Assembly: GCF_000013985.1 (NCBI RefSeq)
Contig: NC_008048.1
Span: 2,728,001 to 2,792,000 of the forward strand
DNA length: 64,000 bases
Source of the DNA: Sphingopyxis alaskensis RB2256
Lineage (GTDB): Bacteria; Pseudomonadota; Alphaproteobacteria; Sphingomonadales; Sphingomonadaceae
Direction: 5' to 3'
In this document: piece after piece, positions 50,433 to 60,811 of the stretch
Position numbering within the stretch: position 1 is the stretch's first letter
How the letters are laid out: each line of letters begins with the position of its first letter
Made by a program: the position numbers and the translations under genes
Notes under the pieces: model-generated
What the model was told of the DNA's origin: nothing
Seen by the model: the letters and a program-made list of their open reading frames with translations, nothing else
Databases searched by the model: none

Positions 50433-53400
50433 CGGCTTGCTCCCCGTCAATCGTCGCCATCGCGATCAAATCGGCTTCGATCGCGGTAAGCGTTGTATCG
50501 ATCAGATCGAGACTGGCCGCCACTGCGCCGTGCTTGGCATCGAGACTCTGACTGGTCGCTCCGATATTGTCGTCAACGGTATCGAGAAAGGCCTGCGCCG
50601 CAGCGACCAGAGCGGTCCCCGCATCGACCGCGCCGCGCCGGCCTCGACCAAAATGAGGAAGCGCGGTAACCGCATCGCCTTCGCTGCCAAGTGCCCGTGC
50701 AGCAGCCAGCGAGTCATCGAAATATACGGTCCTGAAGCGGTCGAGCGCGTCGGTCAAAACGCGTCCCGTGGTGCTGGTGCCGATACCGGCGTCAGCCACG
50801 GCCTCCCGCGCTGCATCGAGCGCCGTTACGATAGAGGCGCGCGTAGCAGTCGCGCCGAACGCCTCTTGCATCGCATTGAGCCAGGATTTGCGGACCGCCA
50901 TCTCGGAGTTCGCTGCCGTGGGGAGCGCGTCCCTCGTCTCGCGATAGAGTTTGGCGGGCTCCTGTGTCTCACCATCGGGGGGCTGAAGGCGCAACTGCCA
51001 TTTGGCCTGACGAAATTCACGGATAGGCCCGAGGATGCGGCCGGGATTGAGCATTGCACCGGCTCGGCCGCCCTTCATGCTCGACATTTGGGATTGCGCG
51101 ATTCCCACCAGCTTTTCGCGTTGCCTTGTCAGCTTGTCGTACAGCGCCTTCATCTCGGGTGCCGTGCTCGCGCACTCGCTTGCCCATTGTGCGCTGAACG
51201 CAGCGTCGATCATGTCGGCGATCTTCGCGTCGGGCTTGATCTTGCCGCCGATCGCCGCGCCGACGCAGAGGAGTTCGACCGCTGCCGCCGCCTGGTTCCA
51301 CTGCGCCGTCGGCTGGCAGATGTCGCGCAATTGCGCCTCGACATCCTTCGCCCAGATCTCGACGCAATCGAGGAAGGCGCCGAGCATCTTTTCACCGTTG
51401 GGGAATTCCCAGCGGAACTGATCCTTGCTGGCGCGAAGCACGCCCTGGAGGGCTGCTGCCGCCGTTTCGGGCTGCACAAGAGTACCTGGGATTACGAGCT
51501 TGACCTGCAGGTCGGTGCGCACCTGCGTCGTTTGGCGATCGAAGCTGATGCTCGCTGTTTGGAACGCCTTACCGGTTCGACCGACGAAACTCGCCTTGGC
51601 CAGCCCGACCATGTCCCAATCGATGGCATTCGAGACGGCCGAATAGACCAGCAATCTGAGATTGTTTGCAATGGATTGGTCGAGCCCCTGCCCGCCGATC
51701 CATTGCTCGATAAGCAGATCTTCCTTGCTGGCAACGTTACGCTGCGGCGCTTCAAGCGTCGGCGTGTCGGTCGTTGGCTGGGTCGGCTTCGCCGTGTCGG
51801 CGCCCGGAATCTCGGGAACCTCGAACGCTGCGCGAAGGCGCTCGTCGAGATTGGCGATCGTGCCGGTGCCATCATAGAGTTCGAGAAATGATGCCCAGCG
51901 CAGGTAATTCTGCGGATTGCGATTGCGCAGTTCGGCTTGAGCGACGGCGGGGAGTGCCGTAATGCCGCCGAGTTTCTCGAGAAGCTTGAACGGCGGAAAT
52001 GTGCCGGTCGCGATTTCGGGGCCGAAATTGTCGAGTACCTCGACGAGCAGGTCGTTCTGAAGGACGCGTGGGTTGAGCCGCTCCGGCATCGAAGCATCGG
52101 CACGCGACGCGGCGTTCCACAAGGCCTCCGGGGTAAATGGATAGAGGCCATAGCCGTCGACCTCACCGAATATGGCGTGGCATTCGGTCTGATGGGTGCA
52201 CATGTCGCACTTGGAGCTCGGGCTTTCGCCTGGTGCCGCGGCGTCGCTCCACTGCGTGATGCCGTCACGACCAAGCCGTACGGCGTTGAGATAGCGCGCG
52301 GTGAATTGGCTGAGCGAAGCCTTAGTGACCGACCGGCCCTCGGCCCGGCCGGCGGACCGATCCATATCGACGATATGAGTCGTGCGCATATAGGCAGTCT
52401 CGGCCACGCTCTGAAAGAAGCCCGTGGTGACCGCGATCGCTGTTCGCATCTTGCACTGGCGCTCGTCGCCCTGTGAGGTGATTGCCTGCAGCAGTGCCCG
52501 GTCGATGCCTTGAAGGCGCGCGAATTCCTCCACGAGAAGGACGAGTTCCTGGCCCTGCGATTTGAGGTAGGTGCGCAAGCGGGTCATCAGTTCTTCGACC
52601 CGGTCGCCAGAGAAACTCAAGGTTCGCGCTACGGCGCGATCAAGATTGCGGTTAATGATCCGGATCGCGAGCGGAAGGTGTACCGCGGGGTCGAGTTCGA
52701 TGAGATCGATGGCGTCTCGCGCAAGGCGTGAGGCATGTGCGAAGTCCATGCCGCCAAGCGGCAAGTCGCCCTCGACGAAGACGCGGCGTTGATCGGGACG
52801 ATCCTTCGCGTTGGACGGCGCAAAGATGTGGTCGACGATCTCGGCGATGACGGTGTTGTCGCCCAGGAAATGCGCTTTGCGCATATGCGGATCTTGGAAC
52901 AGATCGGGCAGGCTGCTCGCAAGCCCCTCCTCGATCTCGTCGGCGTCGGTCGGCAAGACTTCCTCGCGGATCACCTGCGCGAGATCGTTGAGCAATTGCT
53001 GCTTTTGGTCTGCCCGGCTTTGCGTTCCATCGCCGGCCGATTGCAGCGTTTCGAGGAAACTCGCCTGCTGCTCGGCGGGTAATTCGGCGATGATCATCTT
53101 GACGATGTTGCGCAGCGACGTGCCCGACTTGCGCACCACCAGGACGACCCTCTCCCTGGCCGGCTTGATGTTGAGCCGCATCCAGTGAACGAGATGCGAC
53201 TTGCCCGAGCCCGTTTCTCCGAGGATTGCCGCCAGTGCATGCGGCCGGTCCTCGCGCAGAAAATCCGCGAGAAAGGCCGGCGGCGTCATGTCGGCCCACG
53301 AGGCCTCGCCGATGTCTTGGAACGACTTGCCGACCTGCGGGCTGACCTTGAGGTCCCAGTCGCTGTGCACCGCGCGGAAAAGGCTATCGCTGATATGCTC

Positions 53401-53463
53401 GGCGAATGGATTGATCACCTGGCGGACGGCACCGGGATCCCAGCAGAGAAAATTGCGCATCAT
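50422..53463 (-). CDS. dpdH: DpdH, large P-loop ATPase
   Basis: 1013 aa. Walker A is ILGETGSGKSHLVHWM near residue 85, a STAND/AAA-like P-loop; QELVLLVEEFARLQGIDRALLQA (about residue 320) is a Walker B candidate. A possible zinc site, SKCDMCTHQTECH, is near residue 420. The C-terminal 400 residues are helical. The protein is probably a molecular switch or motor of the restriction module. Overlaps dpdG by four bases. Confidence 0.8.
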   Translation of the reverse strand: MMRNFLCWDPGAVRQVINPFAEHISDSLFRAVHSDWDLKVSPQVGKSFQDIGEASWADMTPPAFLADFLREDRPHALAAILGETGSGKSHLVHWMRLNIKPARERVVLVVRKSGTSLRNIVKMIIAELPAEQQASFLETLQSAGDGTQSRADQKQQLLNDLAQVIREEVLPTDADEIEEGLASSLPDLFQDPHMRKAHFLGDNTVIAEIVDHIFAPSNAKDRPDQRRVFVEGDLPLGGMDFAHASRLARDAIDLIELDPAVHLPLAIRIINRNLDRAVARTLSFSGDRVEELMTRLRTYLKSQGQELVLLVEEFARLQGIDRALLQAITSQGDERQCKMRTAIAVTTGFFQSVAETAYMRTTHIVDMDRSAGRAEGRSVTKASLSQFTARYLNAVRLGRDGITQWSDAAAPGESPSSKCDMCTHQTECHAIFGEVDGYGLYPFTPEALWNAASRADASMPERLNPRVLQNDLLVEVLDNFGPEIATGTFPPFKLLEKLGGITALPAVAQAELRNRNPQNYLRWASFLELYDGTGTIANLDERLRAAFEVPEIPGADTAKPTQPTTDTPTLEAPQRNVASKEDLLIEQWIGGQGLDQSIANNLRLLVYSAVSNAIDWDMVGLAKASFVGRTGKAFQTASISFDRQTTQVRTDLQVKLVIPGTLVQPETAAAALQGVLRASKDQFRWEFPNGEKMLGAFLDCVEIWAKDVEAQLRDICQPTAQWNQAAAAVELLCVGAAIGGKIKPDAKIADMIDAAFSAQWASECASTAPEMKALYDKLTRQREKLVGIAQSQMSSMKGGRAGAMLNPGRILGPIREFRQAKWQLRLQPPDGETQEPAKLYRETRDALPTAANSEMAVRKSWLNAMQEAFGATATRASIVTALDAAREAVADAGIGTSTTGRVLTDALDRFRTVYFDDSLAAARALGSEGDAVTALPHFGRGRRGAVDAGTALVAAAQAFLDTVDDNIGATSQSLDAKHGAVAASLDLIDTTLTAIEADLIAMATIDGEQADAA

Positions 53464-54377
53464 GCCGCCTCTCGCAGCGCGATACGGCTCACGCGACCTT
53501 CGCGCGGGCCGAAATCGAGAATACGGCCGGGTGCGTCGGCGACGGTCGCCATAGTTAGGCGCTGGCGGTCGGCAAGCCGCTGCAGCGCCAGACTGGTAGT
53601 GATCGACAGACGCTTGTCGCCGTCCGCCAGCCGGGTAAGCCGCATGGCTTCATAGTCCTGGCGAACACTGCCGGTCTCGAAGACCGGAAAGATCGCTGCC
53701 AACCGCGTCATGAATTGCTCGATCGGTAGGTCGTTGCCCTCGGAGAAGATGGCGGGGAGCGCGCTTTCAATTGCCCTAACGGGATCGGGGATCACCCGGC
53801 GCGAGGTAACGTCCTCGGCGTCGCTGCCACCGCCGACGATGGTGGCGAAGCCGAGATAGCGCGCCCAATATAGGAAGTTCTGGTAGCGATTGAGCGAGGT
53901 CAATTCGGTCTTCGATGCGTGATCCCCGATCTGCGCTTTCAGATTGTTTTGCGGCGCCTCGGAGAAATTCATCGGCCGCAGCGGGCTAGAACTCAGAAAC
54001 CAGGACAGGGCGACCATGAAGCCGGCTTGCTGTGTTTCGGCTGCGCGCGTCGGATCGAACAAGGTGCGCCGCATGAAAGCCAAGAAGAACGTCTCGCTGC
54101 CCTTGCCTTTTTTGCCGCCGCCGCGCGCGTCGGCGGTCAGACGCAACTTGTCCTCAACCTCTTCGACCAGACCGATGCGCCGTGCTTCGGCAAGCGTGTT
54201 GCTAAACAAGGTCGTGGTCGACTCGCCATCATCATCGCCGCCGCGCCCACTGAGTGACGGCGGCGTGGCCCAAGCCTCGATCCGGTCTTTGACTTCACCA
54301 TTTTCGCTGTCGAACAAGGCGGCATAGATCGCGAACAATCGACTCGGAACAGCTTGGGCAGTTGTAACTATACTCAT
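53460..54377 (-). CDS. dpdG: DpdG, restriction module component
   Basis: 305 aa with no known catalytic motif. N-terminal half may be a winged-helix fold (SIVTTAQAVPSRLFAIYAALFDSENGEVKDRIEAW, later LFSNTLAEARRIGLVEEVEDKLRLTADARGGG), and YQNFLYWARYLGFATIV is a family-like stretch. Named from position between dpdF and dpdH and from its size. It may contact DNA. Confidence 0.7.
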   Translation of the reverse strand: MSIVTTAQAVPSRLFAIYAALFDSENGEVKDRIEAWATPPSLSGRGGDDDGESTTTLFSNTLAEARRIGLVEEVEDKLRLTADARGGGKKGKGSETFFLAFMRRTLFDPTRAAETQQAGFMVALSWFLSSSPLRPMNFSEAPQNNLKAQIGDHASKTELTSLNRYQNFLYWARYLGFATIVGGGSDAEDVTSRRVIPDPVRAIESALPAIFSEGNDLPIEQFMTRLAAIFPVFETGSVRQDYEAMRLTRLADGDKRLSITTSLALQRLADRQRLTMATVADAPGRILDFGPREGRVSRIALREAA

Positions 54378-56869
54378 TGGGCTACTCTTGCATTAAACTC
54401 GTCGAGCGTCAGCGTCCGACCGCCAAATACATCCTTCAATCTGCGTCCATCTGGGGCGGGCTGGTCAATTGGGGCCAGGAAGATCCGAGGATTATCAGGC
54501 CGCGGCGCGAGGTTTTGCGGCTCGAGTGTTTGCCGGTCGCCGACCATGACAAGTTCGGGGCCACGCGGAAGGCGCGATAACGCAAGCGAGGGCAGGTCGC
54601 TGACGAAGAATGCCAACTTTTCCGCAAATTTGAGAACCCGGTCCATGTCAAACGGCTGCGGGCCGAGCGTGATCACCTTGGCGAGACGGGCCTGCGCTAG
54701 GCGCTGCAGCGTGTCACCAAGCCGGCGCGACGCGTTGCGTGCGAGTTCGCCGGGATCGTAGCTGACCAAAAGCCGGAGATCGCGATCGAGAAGATTGGCG
54801 ACCAGCGGATCGAGCGGCTCGGTCCATGGGCCGCGCGGTTCGCCGACTGCTACGCTGTTGAGGCGACAAGCCTCGTCAGACCGGCACCGGCTGCAGCGGC
54901 TGCACGTCCGTCCAACCCGGTTCGCACCGTACAAATCTTCAAGGATCGCGGCCGGACAGCGATCGTTGCGCAGATATTCGCGCATAAGGTCGAGATTGCG
55001 CTTGGCGGCAAGCCAGCCGACCCGGCGCACGGGTTCGACGCGCGACTGCCATAGCGCTAGGTCGAGATGATGATCGTCGATGATCTCGACCTCGAGCCAG
55101 TCGCCCTCCTGTTCGATCCGCGGATAGGGTGTGCCGAGCAGTCGCAGAATGCCGGCACGCGCCATCAGGGCGACCGTGCGCAAGTTCCAGTCGGTATTGG
55201 CATCGCCGAACATGTCGATGTCGCGTTCATCGGTGCCGGGTCGGCCGTCGATCCGCACGGCGAAGCGTCCGTTCCCAAGGCTGGCCTTTCGCGCGAACAT
55301 CGCAGACCAGCGATGGTAGCCGCGATCAATGCTGATGACTTGCTGGGCGTTAATGCGCTCGGCGATCCCCATGTCGTTGTCTGTCGGCACAATCAGCGAA
55401 AGCGCTGCCTTGCCGTCGCGCCCGCCGCGCCCGACCTCTTGGTAGAAGCGATCCAGCGTCTCTGGAACGCAGGCGTGGATCACGCTGCGAGCATGCCCGT
55501 AATCGATGCCAAGCCCGAACGCGGAAGTTCCGACGACGATATCGAGTGCGCCGTCGCGCCACTGTCCGACAATCTCCTCTCGCTCGGCGCGCCCGGTCTT
55601 GCCGTGGAGCTTGCGAACCCGGCGGAACCCCGCGTCGATCAGCTGCGCATACCAGGCGTTGGCGGCCGCAACCTCGGTGACATAAAGCACCGCCGGCCGA
55701 GGCACGTGGTGAAGCGCCTCCAGGACCTGGGCAGTTCGGCTGGCCTCGTTGGTCGATGGCGCAATCCAATAGTCCGGTTCGGGCCGCAATTGCACCGCCG
55801 CCAGGCTTTCAAAATTGCTTTCGGCGCCGAACAGAGAGCGCAAGGTTTCGAGTGAGGAGTCCGTGAGTGTCGCCGACAACATGATGGTGCGTAGCGCTTG
55901 GCCGGGCGGTGCTGCCGACAGCAGTTCGCGCCGCAAGCCGCTCAATTCCTGGAACTCGGTCCGAAAGCCCGTTCCCCATTGGTCGACGAGATGGGCTTCG
56001 TCGATCACCAGCGCGCGCAACAGACCTGCCTCGGCTGCGCGCCGCAACGGGTCGCGCAGACGGCCGCATGCGGCTTCAGGCGACGCGAAGCACAGGCCCT
56101 GGGTGCCGTCGGCGATCCGTTCGGCGATAATATTGTTCTGGGCGTCGTTGCCACCCTGGAAAGCGAGCGGGCGCGACAGGCCGCAGACATCGACCGCTTC
56201 CTGTTCATGATTGACCCCGAGCGCGACGGTAGGGACGATCACTAGGGTTACGCCGCTGTTTTCCGCTTGGTCCGCGCCGACGAAGCCGACCGTCTGGACC
56301 AGCTGGAAGATCATGCTCTTGCCCTCGCCGGTAGGCAGAGCAACGACGAGGCTTCCGCCGGCGGGGGTCGAGAGCGCGGCACGTACGGCAGCGCGCTGTC
56401 CGCGGCTGCGATAGGAGGTTCGACCGACAGCGGTGAGCAATGGATCGCCCTCGCAACCCGCCCTGTTAAACTCACGGCGAGTTGCCTCGGACGCAGCAAG
56501 GGTTTCGACGCCGTCGCCGGGAGCCACGAGCCATGCCGGCTTCCAGGGCTGGAGCGTCACCAGTCGCGCTTCGCCAGCGGAAGTGTTGTGTAGCCCGACC
56601 GCATCCCAACTGGTGAACCCGTCGAAGCGTGGGTGCGAAACCAGGACAGCGGGGGACACCATGGCGCCGCGCCGGACATGCTCATAGGTCATGGCTTGGC
56701 GGAGCAACACGGCCAGATCGAGTGCGCTCGCCTGGCGCGCCGGGTCGACCAGCGCTTTGCGCAAACGCTCGACCGCGGGTGACCGGGCTTGCCAGTCCGC
56801 CTCGCTATCAGTGCGGATGAGCAATTGGCTCAGGGCGACAAAGGCGTCATGGCCATCGAGGTCAACCAT
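54374..56869 (-). CDS. dpdF: DpdF, RecQ-like helicase
   Basis: 831 aa superfamily 2 helicase of RecQ type. Motif I ALPTGEGKSMIFQL (about residue 178), motif II VIDEAHLVDQWGTGFR (about 289), motif VI EVGRGGRDGKAA. A RecQ-like zinc cluster, RTCSRCSRCRSDEAC, is at about residue 655. The ATG at 56869 has GAGG upstream and overlaps the dpdE stop by 8 bases; a GTG at 56893 gives 8 more residues. Confidence 0.85.
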   Translation of the reverse strand: MVDLDGHDAFVALSQLLIRTDSEADWQARSPAVERLRKALVDPARQASALDLAVLLRQAMTYEHVRRGAMVSPAVLVSHPRFDGFTSWDAVGLHNTSAGEARLVTLQPWKPAWLVAPGDGVETLAASEATRREFNRAGCEGDPLLTAVGRTSYRSRGQRAAVRAALSTPAGGSLVVALPTGEGKSMIFQLVQTVGFVGADQAENSGVTLVIVPTVALGVNHEQEAVDVCGLSRPLAFQGGNDAQNNIIAERIADGTQGLCFASPEAACGRLRDPLRRAAEAGLLRALVIDEAHLVDQWGTGFRTEFQELSGLRRELLSAAPPGQALRTIMLSATLTDSSLETLRSLFGAESNFESLAAVQLRPEPDYWIAPSTNEASRTAQVLEALHHVPRPAVLYVTEVAAANAWYAQLIDAGFRRVRKLHGKTGRAEREEIVGQWRDGALDIVVGTSAFGLGIDYGHARSVIHACVPETLDRFYQEVGRGGRDGKAALSLIVPTDNDMGIAERINAQQVISIDRGYHRWSAMFARKASLGNGRFAVRIDGRPGTDERDIDMFGDANTDWNLRTVALMARAGILRLLGTPYPRIEQEGDWLEVEIIDDHHLDLALWQSRVEPVRRVGWLAAKRNLDLMREYLRNDRCPAAILEDLYGANRVGRTCSRCSRCRSDEACRLNSVAVGEPRGPWTEPLDPLVANLLDRDLRLLVSYDPGELARNASRRLGDTLQRLAQARLAKVITLGPQPFDMDRVLKFAEKLAFFVSDLPSLALSRLPRGPELVMVGDRQTLEPQNLAPRPDNPRIFLAPIDQPAPDGRRLKDVFGGRTLTLDEFNARVAQ

Positions 56870-59800
56870 GAGCGGACCTCGTGAGCGCCCCACCCAGGAT
56901 GAAACATCCCATGGCGTCGAGCCGGATGGCGGGTGATGCGATGCTGGGCAGGATTGACTCGATCAGAGCGATATCCTCGCGTGCCATCGAGTCGCCGGCC
57001 GATTGGCGGCGCTGGAGCCGGTTTCGGCGCCGCTGTAGATCGCTTGCCGCCAGTGTCGTCGCCGCGGTGATCGCATCGAGCACGGCGGGCTGCTCAGACA
57101 AGGTTTGCCGCGCGCCGTTCCGCACGCGACGGCACACTGCCGGAAACACAGCGGGGTCAATATAATCGGCGAGGATATGCGGCCGGCTTCCGAGATTGAT
57201 GTCGGCGCTCAGGCCTTTGCCATGCCCGTTATACGGCTTGGACAGGATTGCGAGCAGCGCAGGATCGATGACCATTTCACCATTGATGTCGATGAACAGG
57301 GTCTGCTCGCTTTGCGCAAAATAGCGCTGCGCGCGGCGTAACGTGGCAAGTTCGGCGCGCGACGGCGCGAGCAGGTCGGCGATGTCGAGACTGGGCTCGA
57401 TCGTGAAGCAGAGCTTGAATCCGATCCAGGCGTCGCCAAGCCAGTCCGCGACCGGCCGATAAGTGACGAACGCGGTTCCGCGATCGTCCCAGCGCGTGAA
57501 GCGCGCCAGCACGTCAATGTGCGGCGTACCCGGGCGCAGCAAGGTCACGGCGGTCCGGCGTGTCGCGATCCGGCGCTTCCAGCTCAGCGGCTGGCTGTCG
57601 TCGAGTTCCAATTGCTGTTGCCACGGCAAGCGCGGGATCAAGGTCTGCTTGGTTATACCGAGCTTGAACGGATCTTCCTCGGGCCAGGCGTAGGGCCGCT
57701 TCTTGAGTTGCAGTGTGTCGATCAGCCATTGATCGACGCCAGCCTCAAGCGCCGCCTCATCAGCTTCGGCGTCATCCAGAGCCTGGATGAATGTTTCGAC
57801 CGGTTCCTCTGCAAGCGCGATCCGGTCGAGGGCATATTGTTCGTCCTGCGACTTTCGTTCGTCGGCGATCTGGCCTTTGATCTCCTCGGCCAGCGCGATT
57901 AGAGCATTGGGCCCGGTCATCAGCAGGGTGTCGAGCGCGCGGGTCTCGAAATCATCCAGCAGGAATTGCACATCGCTGATCGAGCGGTGGAAAATCGACA
58001 GGCCGTCGGCGAGCAACGCCTGCCAGGCTGCAAAGGGGCTTTCGTCTTCGTCCGAAGGCAAGAGTATCCGGTGACGGATGATCCCCTGTCGCCGGCCATA
58101 GCGGTCGAGGCGGCCGATGCGCTGCTCGATCCGGGCAGCGCTCAGCGGCAGGTCGAGATGCACGATCGCATCGGAGAAACTGAGATTGAGACCTTCTTCG
58201 GCCGTCCGGTCGCCGATGAGAACCGCAGCATCGGGCGCTTGCGCGAACGCCGCGACGCCGTCCTCCTTGTCATTGCCCGCGTCACCTCCCGAGACGAGTA
58301 GAAAGCACGGTGTGTCGCCGAGCGCCTCCTCCAGCGCTCGATGGAACGCGGTTGCCAGCGCCTCAGCCGTCGCGAACACAACGATCTTGGGCTGATCGAC
58401 GTCGGCCCGCAGCGTCTTGATTAGCCTCCGCACGCTTTCGACCATCGTTTCGATGCGGTCGGCATCGTCGTAGTCCTGGGCTTGCTCGCGCAGCGCGTCG
58501 AGGATTTCCGCCTCGCCGGCGAAGATCGGCATGACACCAGTCAGCCAGGCGCGAAGAGCGTCAGCGCCTTCGGACACCGCGCCGAGAAGATTGCGGTAGC
58601 GCGCGGCGAGAAGCGGCACCCCCGGATCGCCATCGACTAGCGAGTCGACCGCAGCCGACCGCCAGTCTTCAAGCGTGCCAAGCAGCACCGCCAGGTTGTC
58701 GCTCGGATCGCCTTCGATGCGCACATGGGTCATGGCGCCGCCATCAGGTCCGCGTGGTCGAAACTCCCATCCCTGGGCATCGGCGCGACGCGAGCGGATC
58801 AGACGCTGGTGGATGCGATAGCTGTCGGCGATATGCTCCTTGAGCGCGCCGCATAGGTCGACGAGTCGTTCGGGTGCCTCTCGCGTTGCCTCAATCAACT
58901 GCGGCGCCAACTCTTGGACTACAGGATCGTCGGGAAAGCTACGGACTAGTTCAGCGCCGCGCTGGCGCAGCACAATGCCCGATGCGTCCGGGTCGAGACT
59001 AAGGAGCAAGCGGCCGATCGCCCGGCGCTGTTCGAGCTTCAGGCGAAAACCGTCAAGATCGTCGAGCGGATGGGTCAGCGGATCGAGCAAATTGAGCAGT
59101 GCCAGGAACCGAGCCTCCTCGCCAAGCGGCGGCGTTGCGGACAGCAGCAACAACACCGGCACGTCTCGGGCGAGCTCGCGCAACCGAGCCGCCGATGCTG
59201 AAAGCGGGCCGTCCTCGAGTCCAACCAGATGATGCGCTTCGTCGACCACCAGAACATCGGGTGTTCGCGCGACCCGCTCGATTTCGGCATGCGAGCAACA
59301 TTCGAAGGGCTCGCCGAACTGGTCGAGGCGGAGCTTTTCGGAAAGTTCGCGCCGCCACTGCTCGCACAGCGCCGACGGGGTCGCGATCAGTACCTCGGTG
59401 TCGGGATTGTCGATCAGATGCTGGCGGATGATCAACCCGGCCTCGATTGTCTTGCCCAGCCCGACCTCGTCGGCGAGGAGATAGCGCTGGATCGGATCAC
59501 TGAGCACGCGGCGCACCGCTGCGACTTGGTGCGGCACGAAGTCGATCCCGGCCGAGAGCAGCGACGTCAGACCTTGAGCCGCACTGGTCAGCGATCGCAG
59601 CGGCGTCAGCGCGGCTTGCCGGCGGTCGTGCAGATACTGGCTTTCGGCGGCGCCGGCCGCGAGCATTTCGGCCGGATCCTCGGGCGCATTCCACGGCCGG
59701 ACGAATAGGTCGATCTCGCTGAAGTCTTTTTGCTTCCCGTTGGGGAAGCGGACCTCATAAGTGACAAGGCCATTTTCCTGCTGAAGATAGTCGCTGATGC

Positions 59801-60038
59801 GACCGACCCGCATACGCCCGTCGTCGAGAACATAGGCCCGGGTCTGCGGGCTCAAATAGGCGCGGACGACCGCGCTCACCTCGCACTCGATATCTTCGCT
59901 GCGCTGGATCGAGTGGAAGATCGAGACGACGCAGCGGCCCTCGGCCGCAGATTGCAGCTTCCCGACGCCCTTTTGCCCGGGCAATTCGACGAGCATCCCC
60001 CTGAACAGACCCGTATCCCTCGATGGGCGATTCCCCAC
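56862..60038 (-). CDS. dpdE: DpdE, SNF2/RapA-like helicase
   Basis: 1058 aa DNA translocase. N-terminal beta-rich segment (LVELPGQKGVGKLQ...) followed by SNF2-type motifs: I ADEVGLGKTIEAGLIIRQ (about residue 186), II VVDEAHHLVGLE (about 267), III LLLLSATPP, VI IEQRIGRLDRYGRRQ (about 642). Same family as DISARM DrmD/RapA. Start is a GTG without a clear ribosome site; an ATG at 59996 would trim 14 residues. The 62-base gap to queC is the only real break in the operon. Confidence 0.85.
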   Translation of the reverse strand: MGNRPSRDTGLFRGMLVELPGQKGVGKLQSAAEGRCVVSIFHSIQRSEDIECEVSAVVRAYLSPQTRAYVLDDGRMRVGRISDYLQQENGLVTYEVRFPNGKQKDFSEIDLFVRPWNAPEDPAEMLAAGAAESQYLHDRRQAALTPLRSLTSAAQGLTSLLSAGIDFVPHQVAAVRRVLSDPIQRYLLADEVGLGKTIEAGLIIRQHLIDNPDTEVLIATPSALCEQWRRELSEKLRLDQFGEPFECCSHAEIERVARTPDVLVVDEAHHLVGLEDGPLSASAARLRELARDVPVLLLLSATPPLGEEARFLALLNLLDPLTHPLDDLDGFRLKLEQRRAIGRLLLSLDPDASGIVLRQRGAELVRSFPDDPVVQELAPQLIEATREAPERLVDLCGALKEHIADSYRIHQRLIRSRRADAQGWEFRPRGPDGGAMTHVRIEGDPSDNLAVLLGTLEDWRSAAVDSLVDGDPGVPLLAARYRNLLGAVSEGADALRAWLTGVMPIFAGEAEILDALREQAQDYDDADRIETMVESVRRLIKTLRADVDQPKIVVFATAEALATAFHRALEEALGDTPCFLLVSGGDAGNDKEDGVAAFAQAPDAAVLIGDRTAEEGLNLSFSDAIVHLDLPLSAARIEQRIGRLDRYGRRQGIIRHRILLPSDEDESPFAAWQALLADGLSIFHRSISDVQFLLDDFETRALDTLLMTGPNALIALAEEIKGQIADERKSQDEQYALDRIALAEEPVETFIQALDDAEADEAALEAGVDQWLIDTLQLKKRPYAWPEEDPFKLGITKQTLIPRLPWQQQLELDDSQPLSWKRRIATRRTAVTLLRPGTPHIDVLARFTRWDDRGTAFVTYRPVADWLGDAWIGFKLCFTIEPSLDIADLLAPSRAELATLRRAQRYFAQSEQTLFIDINGEMVIDPALLAILSKPYNGHGKGLSADINLGSRPHILADYIDPAVFPAVCRRVRNGARQTLSEQPAVLDAITAATTLAASDLQRRRNRLQRRQSAGDSMAREDIALIESILPSIASPAIRLDAMGCFILGGALTRSAHG

Positions 60039-60100
60039 AATCGCACCGTTAGGACCATCTTACTGACAGAGGGTTGAGAACCAACCAAAAACGGCAAGCG

Positions 60101-60811
60101 CTACTCGTCCAAACTGCTCCGATGTTCTTGCCAGCCCTTCATGCGCAATTCGCAAGCCGGACAGGTGCCACAGCCGTAGCCCCAGTCCTGCAAGCGATCG
60201 TGGTCGCCACGATAGCAAGTATGAGTGCCGGTGCGGATGAGGTCGACCAGTTTCTCGCCACCCAGTATTTTTGCCAGACCCCAGGTCTGCGCCTTATCGA
60301 GCCACATCAACGGCGTGTGGACGACCGAGCGGCTGCCAATACCGAGGTTGAGCGTGACTTGGAGCGATTTGAGCGTATCGTCGCGGCAATCGGGATAGCC
60401 CGAATAGTCGGTCTCGCACATGCCGCCGACGAGATGCCGCAGTTCGCGGCGTGAGGCGAGCGCAGCGGCGAGCGTAAAGAACAACAGATTGCGACCGGGC
60501 ACGAAGGTGTTGGGCAAGCCATCGGCGCGCAGCGCGATCTCGGCATCGCGGGTGAGCGCGGTCTCGCTGACCTGGCCCAGCACCGAGAGGTCGAGCTTGT
60601 GATCCGGCCCGAGCCGCGCGGCCCATGCCGGATTCAATTCAACAATGCGCGCACGAAAATCGTCGCGGCATTCGAGTTCGACGCGGTGACGCTGGCCATA
60701 GTCGAACCCGACGGTCTCGACGGTCTCGAACCGGTCCAATGCCCAGGCAAGACAAGTGGCGCTGTCCTGCCCACCAGAGAAAAGGACGAGCGCGCCAGCG
60801 TCGCCGGTCAT
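60101..60811 (-). CDS. queC: QueC, 7-cyano-7-deazaguanine (preQ0) synthase
   Basis: 236 aa. Converts 7-carboxy-7-deazaguanine and ammonia to preQ0 with ATP. The PP-loop is [16 protein letters not shown] (S12-S17), and the zinc site is the Cys set in THTCYRG and [21 protein letters not shown] at 60811 overlaps the queD stop (ATGA). In this operon preQ0 should feed DNA modification and not tRNA queuosine. Confidence 0.95.
   Translation of the reverse strand: MTGDAGALVLFSGGQDSATCLAWALDRFETVETVGFDYGQRHRVELECRDDFRARIVELNPAWAARLGPDHKLDLSVLGQVSETALTRDAEIALRADGLPNTFVPGRNLLFFTLAAALASRRELRHLVGGMCETDYSGYPDCRDDTLKSLQVTLNLGIGSRSVVHTPLMWLDKAQTWGLAKILGGEKLVDLIRTGTHTCYRGDHDRLQDWGYGCGTCPACELRMKGWQEHRSSLDE

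Noticed and set aside
42462..60038. DISARM system (helicases plus PLD protein)
   Set aside because: No DNA methyltransferase, and the operon carries dpdA, dpdB and queC/D/E, which define Dpd.
60101..60811. Qat-type defence (QatC is QueC-like)
   Set aside because: QueD and QueE are both present and no QatA/B/D partners are seen.
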